A DNA stretch of 64,000 bases from positions 496,001 to 560,000 of the forward strand of contig NZ_JOBF01000001.1 of assembly GCF_000718635.1 (NCBI RefSeq), read 5' to 3'. This stretch comes from Streptomyces varsoviensis (GTDB taxonomy: Bacteria > Actinomycetota > Actinomycetes > Streptomycetales > Streptomycetaceae). Below, piece after piece: positions 8,369-16,101 of the stretch. The position numbers and the translations under genes are program-made. Numbering within the stretch: position 1 is the first letter of the stretch; each line of letters opens with the position of its first letter. The notes under the pieces are model-generated. The model was not told the origin of the DNA. It worked only from the letters and a program-made list of their open reading frames with translations, and did not search any database.

Positions 8369-9267
8369 ACACCGAGGCGCTCCTGCGCGACCTGCGCCGG
8401 GAACTGCACGATGGCGGGCTTCGCGGCTGCCTGCTCGTACGGGACCTGCACACCGGCGAGGAACTGGGCATCGACCCGGACACCCCGCTGCCCTCCGCGT
8501 CCCTCGTCAAGGTCCCGCTGGCGCTGGCGACGTTGGAACGCGTCCGCCGGGGCGAGCTGGACGGGGCGACGACGATCGACGTACAGCCCGGCCGCATCAC
8601 CACGCCCGGCCCCGCCGGGCTGAGCCGCTTCCGCCACCCCGCCCGGATCGCCATCGACGACCTGCTCTACCTCAGCACCTGCGTGAGCGACGGAACCGCC
8701 GCCGACGCGCTGTTCGACCTCACCCCTCCCGCCCAGGTCACCGAGCTCCTGCACGGGCTCGGCCTGCGCGGCATCACCGTCCGGCACACCATGCGCGAAC
8801 TGGCCGAAACCCCCGTGGAACGCTTCGACGCCGACCAGCTCCACCTCGCCCACGCCCTCGCCATCGACGCCGGCACCAGCGGCCGCGGCCACCGGGTGCC
8901 GCAGCTCGACACCACGCGGGCCAACACCGGGAGCGCCCGCGCCCACGTCGAACTGCTCCAGGCCCTATGGACCCCCTCGAAGATCCACCCCGAGGTGGCC
9001 GCACGCGTACGCGGCCTCATGGCCCACAACCTGATACGGCACCGGCTCACCCCGGACTTCAGCTCCGACGCCACCACCTGGTCCTCCAAGACCGGCACCC
9101 TCCTCAACCTCCGGCACGAGATGGGCGTCGTCGAGCACGCCGACGGCCAGGCCTTCGCCATCGCCGTCCTCACCGAATCCCTCGTCCCGGCCGGCGCCCA
9201 GCCCGGCGCCGACGCGCTCATGTCACAGGTCGCCCGCAGACTCCGTGACCACCTGCGACAGTTCTGA
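8365..9267 (+). CDS. blaB: penicillin-recognising regulatory protein (BlaB type)
   Basis: A 300-residue serine beta-lactamase-fold protein with no signal peptide, so probably cytoplasmic. It keeps S46-L-V-K49, an S108-D-G110 motif instead of SDN, and K242-T-G244. I see no class A Glu166 segment, so it may bind beta-lactams without hydrolysing them efficiently. It starts with GTG overlapping the blaA stop, indicating translational coupling. In Streptomyces cacaoi the blaB product is needed with BlaA for beta-lactamase induction, which fits this position and motif set. A low-activity beta-lactamase is the alternative. Confidence 0.82.
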   Translation: MNTEALLRDLRRELHDGGLRGCLLVRDLHTGEELGIDPDTPLPSASLVKVPLALATLERVRRGELDGATTIDVQPGRITTPGPAGLSRFRHPARIAIDDLLYLSTCVSDGTAADALFDLTPPAQVTELLHGLGLRGITVRHTMRELAETPVERFDADQLHLAHALAIDAGTSGRGHRVPQLDTTRANTGSARAHVELLQALWTPSKIHPEVAARVRGLMAHNLIRHRLTPDFSSDATTWSSKTGTLLNLRHEMGVVEHADGQAFAIAVLTESLVPAGAQPGADALMSQVARRLRDHLRQF

Positions 9268-9352
9268 CGGCGGCGGGCACGGTCGAGGAGCCCCGCAAAA
9301 AGCAGGGGCGAGCCCGCCAAGGAGTACAAGCAAGCAAGGAGTACGAGGCCCC

Positions 9353-9832
9353 GTGGAGTTCTCCCAGCGTCCCGCCCCGCCCACCGGCGTCCGCCGCCTG
9401 CTGTTCCGGGCCCCCATCCGCCTCTACCGATGGCGCCTGGGCTGGCTCTTCGGCGGCCGGCTGCTCCTGCTGAACCACACCGGGCGCGTCTCGGGCAAAC
9501 AACGCCAAGTCGTCATCGAAGTCATCGAACACGACCGCGCCGACGGCAGTTACGTGGTCTGCTCCGGCTTCGGCCCCACAGCCGCCTGGTACCGGAACCT
9601 CCTCGCCACGCCCCAGGCCAGCATCCAAGTCGCCCTGCGCACCATCCCCGTCACCGCGCGCCCCCTCGATACGGACGAAGGCGGCGACCTCATGGCCCGC
9701 TACGCGCCCCGCCACCCGAAGGCCGCCCGCAGGCTCGTACGCTTCATGGGCTTCTCCGTCGACGGCACCCCGGAGGACTACCGCGCCGTCGGGCGCCGAC
9801 TCCCCTTCGTACGCCTCGAAACCCGTCTCTGA
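9353..9832 (+). CDS. deazaflavin (F420)-dependent nitroreductase-family protein
   Basis: A 159-residue protein of the DDN family, whose members use coenzyme F420 to reduce quinones or nitro compounds. Diagnostic segments are NHTGRVSGKQRQVVIEVIEHD, YVVCSGFGPTAAWYRNL, ASIQVALR and the C-terminal GFSVDGTPEDYRAVGRRLPFVRL. The GTG at 9353 gives the family-typical length and is preceded by AAGGAGTACGAG. It stands alone between the bla locus and a minus-strand MerR gene. The substrate is unknown. Confidence 0.85.
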   Translation: MEFSQRPAPPTGVRRLLFRAPIRLYRWRLGWLFGGRLLLLNHTGRVSGKQRQVVIEVIEHDRADGSYVVCSGFGPTAAWYRNLLATPQASIQVALRTIPVTARPLDTDEGGDLMARYAPRHPKAARRLVRFMGFSVDGTPEDYRAVGRRLPFVRLETRL

Positions 9833-9978
9833 CCGTGTGCGTACCGTACGTCCGTACGCGAACCACCGATCCGAAGGCCGCGGCCGTGCGTACGCGCTGA
9901 TCGCGAACGGCGCTGGGCCGGCCGGGAGAACCGGACCGACCCAGCGCTGTTCAGTCCTTCACCAGTCACCTCTCCTTC

Positions 9979-10044
9979 GTCAGGTCTCAGTCAGACCCGT
10001 GTCAGGCAGGCGTCAGGCCGGTGTCGGACAGGTGTCAGACCTTG
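9979..10044. repeat. 11-bp tandem array (GTCAGNNNNNN)
   Basis: Six adjacent 11-base units beginning GTCAG or GTCGG start at 9979, 9990, 10001, 10012, 10023 and 10034. The last overlaps the stop of the MerR gene. The unit is close to one helical turn. No function is evident. Confidence 0.65.
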
Positions 10045-10847
10045 CTCACCGGCTCTTGGAGTTCGGTGACCCATTCATCGCGGTTGTCGGGGACTTCCAG
10101 GTTGATCTCTCGGGGGTAGCCGACCGAGCGGTACCCGTTGGCGTCGATCCAGCGGCCGAGGAGCTGGACGGTGGGCAGTACGGCCTCCATCGGGCCGCGG
10201 TGCATGACGGTCGCCGCCTGTTCGACGGGCGGCAGGTCCACGACGCGGAGCCCGTCGTTCTCGCCGAGGGGCGCGGAGACCTCGATGCCCGCGTGGACGA
10301 GGATTCCGCCGTCCGGCGCGTCCTCGTAGTAGGCGACCCCGGGCCCGCACGGGGCGATCCCCGCCGCTTCGAGCCGTCGCATCAGCTCGTCGTACAGCGG
10401 CTGGATGACCGGGCCGATGGTGTCGAAGTCCGGTGCCACTCCGGTCATCTCGGCCAGCCGTACGCTCGGCAGTCTTTTCAATACGACATCGTCGCTGGGC
10501 ATCTGCCCCTCGCTCTCGATCGAACGGAGCCGCGCCTCGACCTGGGCCAGCCGGGCCGCCGCGGCCGTCATCGCGGCCTCCAGTTCGGCGCGCCGCAGCC
10601 GGAGCATGGCGCGCAGTTCCTCGGTCGTCACCTTCTCGTCCAGGATCGTCTGAACCTGCTGGAGGGTGAAGCCGAGGTCCTTGAGCGCGATGACGCGGTT
10701 GAGGCGGGCGAGCTGGGCGGCCGTGTAGTAGCGGTAGCCGGTGGCCGGGTCGACGTGGGCCGGTCGCAGCAGGCCGGTCGCGTCGTAATGACGCAGCATC
10801 CGGACCGAGACGCGACCGTGCCGGGCGAAGTCTCCGATGGTGAACAT
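10035..10847 (-). CDS. MerR-family regulator with GyrI-like effector domain
   Basis: A 270-residue regulator. Residues 1-70 form a MerR winged helix (FTIGDFARHGRVSVRMLRHYDATGLLRPAHVDPATGYRYYTAAQL), then a dimerisation coiled coil rich in Arg, Glu and Ala. Residues 120-270 match the GyrI-like/BmrR-type small-molecule domain (YYEDAPDGGILVHAGIEV, VMHRGPMEAVLPTVQLLGRWIDANGY). BmrR relatives sense hydrophobic cations and activate efflux genes; the ligand here is unknown. The gene is not next to a transporter. The start at 10847 is the usual MF(T)IG position. Confidence 0.9.
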   Translation of the reverse strand: MFTIGDFARHGRVSVRMLRHYDATGLLRPAHVDPATGYRYYTAAQLARLNRVIALKDLGFTLQQVQTILDEKVTTEELRAMLRLRRAELEAAMTAAAARLAQVEARLRSIESEGQMPSDDVVLKRLPSVRLAEMTGVAPDFDTIGPVIQPLYDELMRRLEAAGIAPCGPGVAYYEDAPDGGILVHAGIEVSAPLGENDGLRVVDLPPVEQAATVMHRGPMEAVLPTVQLLGRWIDANGYRSVGYPREINLEVPDNRDEWVTELQEPVSKV

Positions 10848-11015
10848 GACGTCTCCGAGTTGACCGCCTCACACGGTGTGAGGGTCAAGAACGCTGTTGG
10901 AGCGCGTCGGCGCGGGCAGATCCGGCAGCGATATCCGGATGACGTACGGCCGAGGCCCGGCCGTTCCATGCCTACCCGACGCCTACCTCACGCCCCTCTG
11001 ACGACTGCCTGACGC

Positions 11016-11960
11016 CTACCGCACTCGGTCTCTCAGGACACGATCGAGCGCTGCCCGGCCCGCGGGCCCCCACGCCGGCTTGCCGCCGGGCAGGCCGCGG
11101 TCGCCGTTCTGGCCAATCAGCATGAGCAACAGGCTCTTCAGGGCGGCCAGCCCGCGGGCGCGCCGGATCGTTCCCTCGTCCGCCTGCCCGTACGCGTCGA
11201 AGAAGGGCGCGGCGGCGCCGTCGGGAAGGACGACCCAGGCGGCGGCGAGGTCCCACGCCGGGTCGCCGGCGAACACGCTGTCGAAGTCGATCACGCCCGC
11301 GAGCGTCCCGTCCGAGACGACGACGTTCGCGGGGTGGAGGTCGCCGTGCACCCAGAGCGGCGGGCCCTCCCACTCGGGCGCCGCGACGGCGTCGTCCCAG
11401 ACGGCCCGGACGTCGTCGGCGAGGCCATCGGGGACGACGGCGTGGAAGAAGTGGTCGAACCCCTCGGTGCAATTCTTGGGGTGACCGCCGCGGTCCTCGC
11501 TGGCCGGCGCGTCATCGGGCGCCGCCACGTGGAGCGCCGTGAGGAAGTCCGCCAGAGTCTCGGCCGCGTGGTCGCCCCTGCTGATGGAAGCGCGGTCCAG
11601 CGGCTCGCCGGGGACCCACGTCATGACGGCCCAGGGCTTCGGAAAGCGCGCGGACGGTTCACCGGTCCGTACGGGCTCGGGCACCGGAAGCGGCAGGCGC
11701 GGGGCCAGGACGGGCAGCCACCGGCACTCCTTGCGCAGGAGATCCGCGGCACTTCCCCTACGCGGCATACGCACGGCCAGATCGTCCCCCAGCCGCCACA
11801 TCTGGTTGCCCCACCCACCCGCTACCTCGCGAACGGCCCGCCCCGCGAGGTCCGGATGCTGCTCCCGCAGCAAGTCACGTACCAGGTCAGCGGTGATCTC
11901 GATCTCGATCTCGGTTTCGGCCCCGGGCTCGGCCCCGGACTCGGTCTCGGACTCAGTCAT
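11016..11960 (-). CDS. aminoglycoside phosphotransferase (APH)-family kinase
   Basis: A 314-residue small-molecule kinase. An acidic N-terminal stretch of Glu/Thr/Ser repeats (residues 2-24) is followed by the nucleotide-binding lobe (GGWGNQMWRLGDDLAVRMPRR). The catalytic loop is WVHGDLHPANVVVSDG (HGD...N) and the metal-binding Asp is in GVIDFDSVFAGDPAWDLA. These are the APH/ChoK signatures. The substrate may be an aminoglycoside, macrolide or cell metabolite; nothing nearby decides it. Just upstream (11980-12030) lies a GGCTCC/GGAGCC-rich stretch that can fold. Confidence 0.85.
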   Translation of the reverse strand: MTESETESGAEPGAETEIEIEITADLVRDLLREQHPDLAGRAVREVAGGWGNQMWRLGDDLAVRMPRRGSAADLLRKECRWLPVLAPRLPLPVPEPVRTGEPSARFPKPWAVMTWVPGEPLDRASISRGDHAAETLADFLTALHVAAPDDAPASEDRGGHPKNCTEGFDHFFHAVVPDGLADDVRAVWDDAVAAPEWEGPPLWVHGDLHPANVVVSDGTLAGVIDFDSVFAGDPAWDLAAAWVVLPDGAAAPFFDAYGQADEGTIRRARGLAALKSLLLMLIGQNGDRGLPGGKPAWGPAGRAALDRVLRDRVR

Positions 11961-12103
11961 GCGAAGTCACCCTACTGGGGGCAGGATTCCGGCTCCGGCT
12001 CCGGAGCCGGAGCCGGAGCCGGAGCTGGAGATACGGGCGCCGGGCCATCGGGGCAGCCCCGGCAATTCCCCGGCTGTTCCGCCTATTCCGCCTATTCCCC
12101 GGT

Positions 12104-12610
12104 TTATTCCCCGGTCGTTCCGTCGATCAGTTCGCGGAGGAGGTCGGCGTGGCCGTTGTGGCGTGCGTATTCCTCGATCATGTGGGTGAGGATGTAGCGG
12201 AGGGTGAATACCTCGTCGCGCCATCGCACGGTGGCGTCAAGGGAATCGGTGGCCTCCACGATCTCCTCGGACCGCTCGCACGCCGCTCGCCAGATCTCGA
12301 ACGCCTCGTCGGGATCGGCCGAGTCGACATCGAATTCGGCGAACGTGCCGTTGACCTTCCCCGGCCAATAGCCGCGCGCGTCCTCGCCGTTCCATATGAC
12401 CTGGAACCAGCTCCGCTCGACCTCGGCCGTGTGCCGGACCAACCCGAGCAGCGAGAGACCGGACGGCGGGACCGCCCGCCGCTTCAGTTGCTCGGGGGTC
12501 AGCCCCGCGCATTTCATGGCCAGGGTCTCGCGCTGATACCGCAGAAATCCGGTCAGCGAGGCGCGCTCGTCGGCTGTCCGTGAGGGTTCGGTCCGCTGGT
12601 GATCGTTCAT
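12104..12610 (-). CDS. DinB-superfamily protein (DUF664)
   Basis: A 168-residue four-helix-bundle protein. DUF664/DinB relatives in actinobacteria are often mycothiol-dependent transferases or hydrolases with a three-His metal site. Visible candidates are H in LVRHTAEVERSWF and the two His in THMIEEYARHNGHADLLRELIDG, the characteristic C-terminal helix. The start ATG at 12610 is the natural one for the family. It lies alone between an APH-family gene and a polyprenyl synthase gene, all on the minus strand but with wide spacers. Confidence 0.88.
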   Translation of the reverse strand: MNDHQRTEPSRTADERASLTGFLRYQRETLAMKCAGLTPEQLKRRAVPPSGLSLLGLVRHTAEVERSWFQVIWNGEDARGYWPGKVNGTFAEFDVDSADPDEAFEIWRAACERSEEIVEATDSLDATVRWRDEVFTLRYILTHMIEEYARHNGHADLLRELIDGTTGE

Positions 12611-12697
12611 GCGGGCAATCCTGCCAGGGAGGCGATTGCCGAAGCCCGGCCTTTTTCTGCGGGCCCACGCGGATACGGGACGGGGCGGCCCCTCAGG

Positions 12698-12759
12698 AGG
12701 TGCGCCTATGCGGCTCGCTATGAGGTGGGCCTACGCGGCTCTCTATGAGGTGCGCCGGG
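12698..12759. repeat. 25-bp tandem repeat over the end of the polyprenyl synthase gene
   Basis: Two full 25-base units (12698-12722 and 12723-12747; AGGTGNGCCTANGCGGCTCN at their left) and a partial third copy. The second unit contains the polyprenyl synthase stop codon at 12743-12745. Function unknown. Confidence 0.6.
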
Positions 12760-13840
12760 TGGTGGCGTCGGCCAGGCGGCGGAGGGTGGGCACGGCGCTG
12801 GGGTGGATGGGGGCGGGGGCGGCCAGGAGGCGGAGGACGTGGGCGCGGCGGCGGGCGATCATGTCTTCGACCCGGGTACGGGCTCCGGTGCGGGTGAGGA
12901 TGGTGCGGACCCGTACGGCCTGGGCCTCGGTGAGATCGGGGCGGCCGAGGAGGCTGCGCAGGACGTCGGTGTGCTGGGCGGGCGCGTCGCGCAGTGCGAG
13001 GGCGACCAGGACGGTGTGTTTGCCCTCGCGCAGGTCGTCCAGCCGGGACTTACCGGTCTGCCCCGGCACGCCGAACACGCCGAGGAGATCGTCACGGAGC
13101 TGGAACGCCTCGCCCAGCGGCAGCGCGTAGGCCGAGAGCGTGTCCGCGAGGCGGGTGGTCCCCTGGGCGAGCGCGGCGCCGATGTGGAGGGGGCGTTCGA
13201 CGGTGTACTTGGCGGTCTTGTAGCGGATGACGGTCAGGGCCTGGTCGACATCGCCGGTGGCCTGTCCGGTGGCGGCCACGTCGAGGTACTGGCCGTACAT
13301 GATCTCGGCGCGCATCGCGTCGAGCAGCGGCAGGACCGCGGTGAGCTGGCGGGGAGGCAGTCCGGCGGTGTGGATGAGTTCGTCGGACCAGCTCAGGGCG
13401 AGGTCGCCGATGAGGATGGCGGCGGCGTCGCCGAACTGATCGGCCGACCTGCGCGGGCGGGCCGCGGCGTGCCGGTCGGCCAGGGCGCGGTGGAGGGTGG
13501 GCCGGCCGCGGCGGGTGGGGCTGCGGTCCATGACGTCGTCGTGGATGAGGCAGAAGGCGTGGAACATCTCCAGCGCCGCCGCGACCTGTAACACCGGTTC
13601 GGGCGCGCGCTGTCGGCCGGCCGCCGCGTGCCAGCCGGTCACGCAGAGCACGGGGCGCAGCCGCTTCCCGCCGGCCGCGAGGAGGCCGGTCAGCGCCTCG
13701 GTGGCCTCGGCGGGGAGACGCTGGGCGGCGGCGGAGGCGGACTTGCGTTCCAGGAACCGGGCCAGGACGGCGTCCACCCGCTCGATGGTCGTCGCGGCGA
13801 GGTCGGGGGAGTACGCCGACCGCGGGTTCACGAGGGTCAT
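12743..13840 (-). CDS. polyprenyl diphosphate synthase
   Basis: Chain-elongating trans-prenyltransferase of 365 residues that condenses isopentenyl diphosphate with an allylic diphosphate. Motifs are GGKRLRP, the first Asp-rich motif IHDDVMDRSPTRRGRPTLH, KTAKYTVERPL and the second Asp-rich region FQLRDDLLGVFG, with TGKSRLDDLREGKHT after it. Product length (GGPP or longer) cannot be read by eye. The ATG at 13840 (MTLVNPRSAYSP) is preferred over one at 14083, which would add 81 residues of poor composition. No carotenoid, hopanoid or terpene cyclase gene is adjacent. Confidence 0.9.
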   Translation of the reverse strand: MTLVNPRSAYSPDLAATTIERVDAVLARFLERKSASAAAQRLPAEATEALTGLLAAGGKRLRPVLCVTGWHAAAGRQRAPEPVLQVAAALEMFHAFCLIHDDVMDRSPTRRGRPTLHRALADRHAAARPRRSADQFGDAAAILIGDLALSWSDELIHTAGLPPRQLTAVLPLLDAMRAEIMYGQYLDVAATGQATGDVDQALTVIRYKTAKYTVERPLHIGAALAQGTTRLADTLSAYALPLGEAFQLRDDLLGVFGVPGQTGKSRLDDLREGKHTVLVALALRDAPAQHTDVLRSLLGRPDLTEAQAVRVRTILTRTGARTRVEDMIARRRAHVLRLLAAPAPIHPSAVPTLRRLADATTRRTS

Positions 13841-14128
13841 CCTTACCCCTGTCTGGCCAACCCCTGTCCGGGAAGCACCTGGAACGCTGGTCCGGTCAGG
13901 CCGGTTCGATCCCGCGCGATTCAGCCCGTTCGCGGTTCGGCCCGGTCTCCAGCAGGCCACGGTCCGCGAGGCCGGACAAGCGCTCGTACGCGACGGGGGC
14001 GTGCACGCGTTGAACGTTCCGGAACCGCGGCGTTCCCAGGCGGTTTCCGGGGCGTGAGCGTCCACTGGTGCACGGTTCGCCACCGGGCCGACGGCCCGCG
14101 TTCGGCCGTGCCGGCTCCTCGGTACCCC

Positions 14129-14731
14129 TCAGCGCGCCGCGGTGCTGCTCACGCCTCCCCGGCGTCGCCCTTCCCCGCGCCGCGCGCCGCTCGTCAGGAT
14201 CGCGCTCGCGACGACATCGAGGAGGTGATCGGCGCGTGCTTCGAACACGGGCTGATCGCCGAGCCAGGCGAGCGCCGCCACGAGCGCGAACAGATCGGTG
14301 CCGTCGACGTCGGTACGGGCCTCGCCCGCGGCCTGGGCACGGGCGAGGAGCCCCGTACCGGCCGTACGCATGGCGACGCACGAGGCATGGAGCGCGGACG
14401 CGGGGTCTTCGAGGGCGGCCGACATCAGTGAGGTCACGCCACGGTAGGCGTGCGCGCACGCTACGCAGTCGCGTAGCCACGCGACGAGAGCGTCCGTCGG
14501 CGAGCTCGATTCTTCGAGTTCGCCTGCCCTCGCCGTCAGGTCGTCGAAGTTCGTGCGGAGCAGGGCGTCGAGCAGCGCCTCGCGGGTGGGGAAGTGGCGG
14601 AGGAGCGTGGCGAGCCCCATGTCGGCCTTGCGCGCGATGTCGCGCAGGGACGCCTCCGCGCCCTGCTCGGTGATGACGGCGCCCGCGACGGTGAGCAGGC
14701 GGTCACGGTTCTTTCTGGCGTCAGCCCGCAT
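14129..14731 (-). CDS. TetR-family transcriptional repressor
   Basis: A 200-residue regulator. The HTH is in residues 8-55 (RDRLLTVAGAVITEQGAEASLRDIARKADMGLATLLRHFPTREALLDALL), followed by an all-helical ligand domain. It is divergent from an NADP-dependent MDR oxidoreductase 199 bases away. An inverted repeat there overlaps a strong promoter-like sequence, so the oxidoreductase is the likely target. The ligand is unknown but may be a substrate of the oxidoreductase. Confidence 0.9.
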   Translation of the reverse strand: MRADARKNRDRLLTVAGAVITEQGAEASLRDIARKADMGLATLLRHFPTREALLDALLRTNFDDLTARAGELEESSSPTDALVAWLRDCVACAHAYRGVTSLMSAALEDPASALHASCVAMRTAGTGLLARAQAAGEARTDVDGTDLFALVAALAWLGDQPVFEARADHLLDVVASAILTSGARRGEGRRRGGVSSTAAR

Positions 14732-14826
14732 CTGTCCTCTTCCGCCGCCGTCGGCTCTCGCCGGTGGCGGCTTTCCGGGTCGGGATCGGAATCAGGGTCG
14801 GGACCGCGGCCGGTGGCGTGCCCCGG

Positions 14827-14872
14827 TTGACTATCCGGATCAGTGGTTCATATATTCGTTCCAGTGATCCGG
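14827..14872 (+). promoter_or_regulatory. promoter with overlapping TetR operator candidate
   Basis: TTGACT (14827-14832) and TATATT (14851-14856) are separated by 18 bases, a good vegetative promoter for the MDR gene at 14930. Embedded in it is an inverted repeat, CCGGATCAGTGG (14835-14846) and CCAGTGATCCGG (14861-14872), with one mismatch across the dyad. A further GGATC-N3-GATCC element lies at 14879-14891. Binding here would occlude RNA polymerase. Confidence 0.65.
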
Positions 14873-14929
14873 AAAAGCGGATCGCTGATCCACTCAGCGT
14901 ACCCTCAGCAGAGGGCGGGAGAAAAAACG

Positions 14930-15943
14930 ATGCCAACACACACGATGAAGGCCGTTCGGCTGCATGAGCACGGCGGCCCCGAGGTGCTGCGCTACGACGA
15001 GGTGCCGATGCCCGAGCCGGGGCCGGGCGAGGTGCTCCTGCGCGTCCATGCGGTCGGCGTCAACCCGCCGGACTGGTACCTGCGCGACGGGCTGAGCAAC
15101 CTGCCCCCGGAGACCCGGCCGGCGTTCGACCTGCCCGTTACCCCGGGGACGGACGTCTCGGGCGTCGTCGAGGCCGTCGCCGCCGATGTGGAGGGCTTCG
15201 CCATGGGCGACGAAGTCTTCGGGCTCCTCCGGTTCCCCGGCTTCGACGGCAGGGCGTACGCCGAGCACGTGGCCGCGCCCGCGTCCGACCTCGCGCACAA
15301 GCCGGCCGGCATCGATCACGTGCACGCGGCCGGGGCGCCCATGTCGCTCCTGACGGCGTGGCAGTTCCTCATCGACCTCGGCCACGACCACCCGTCGCCC
15401 TTCCAGGCGGCGCGGCACCGGCCGGTGGCCCTCGGCCCCGACACGACGGTGCTCGTCAACGGCGCCGCGGGAGGCGTGGGGCACTTCGCGCTGCAACTGG
15501 CGAAGTGGAAGGGCGCCCATGTCACCGCGGTGGCCTCGGGCGGGCACGAGGCATTCCTGCGCGAACTGGGCGCCGACGAGTTCATCGACTACACCCGACG
15601 CCGCCCCGAAGAAGCCGTCAGCGGTGTCGACCTCGTACTCGACGCGGTCGGCGGCCCCCACAGCAGCCGCTTCCTGCGGACGCTCAAGCGCGGCGGCGCC
15701 CTCTTCCCCGTGTTCTTCGGCGATTACGACGATGAAGAGACCGCGAGGCTGGGCGTTACGGTCTCGGGAACCCAGGTCCGCTCGAACGGCGCGCAACTCG
15801 CCGAAGTGGGCCGCTTGCTGGACGCGGGCACGATCCGCGTCGCCATAGACAGCACGTTCCCGCTCGCGGATGCCCGGGCGGCCCACGAACGCGCCGCGCG
15901 AGGGCACATCCGGGGCAAGATCGTGCTCACGGCCGTCGAATAG
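14930..15943 (+). CDS. NADP-dependent MDR-family oxidoreductase
   Basis: A 337-residue zinc-independent medium-chain reductase of the quinone oxidoreductase/zeta-crystallin type. The N-terminal GroES-like domain begins MKAVRLHEHGGPEVLRYDEVP; the nucleotide-binding motif is VLVNGAAGGVGHFALQLAKWKGAHVTAV. The C-terminal HIRGKIVLT is typical of the family. The start ATG at 14930 has only a purine-rich leader. It is divergent from the TetR gene and presumably repressed by it. The substrate is unknown; quinones or alpha,beta-unsaturated carbonyls are usual. Confidence 0.92.
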   Translation: MPTHTMKAVRLHEHGGPEVLRYDEVPMPEPGPGEVLLRVHAVGVNPPDWYLRDGLSNLPPETRPAFDLPVTPGTDVSGVVEAVAADVEGFAMGDEVFGLLRFPGFDGRAYAEHVAAPASDLAHKPAGIDHVHAAGAPMSLLTAWQFLIDLGHDHPSPFQAARHRPVALGPDTTVLVNGAAGGVGHFALQLAKWKGAHVTAVASGGHEAFLRELGADEFIDYTRRRPEEAVSGVDLVLDAVGGPHSSRFLRTLKRGGALFPVFFGDYDDEETARLGVTVSGTQVRSNGAQLAEVGRLLDAGTIRVAIDSTFPLADARAAHERAARGHIRGKIVLTAVE

Positions 15944-16101
15944 GGCGACCGGTCGCGTCGCTGGGGGACGTGTAGCCGGCGATGGCGGTGCCTTCACTCG
16001 TATGGGCGATACGGCATTGAGTCGGGTTGCCGGTGGGTACATGCCCCACGTCAGTGGTGACTGCGAATGGCCCGTGTGACGTCCCTCTGGAAGGGCATGC
16101 G

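Noticed and set aside
15975..16080. Two 12-codon ORFs upstream of the P450 as alternative RiPP precursors
   Set aside because: Neither has a good ribosome binding site or a conserved-looking leader; the downstream 23-codon ORF is much better supported.
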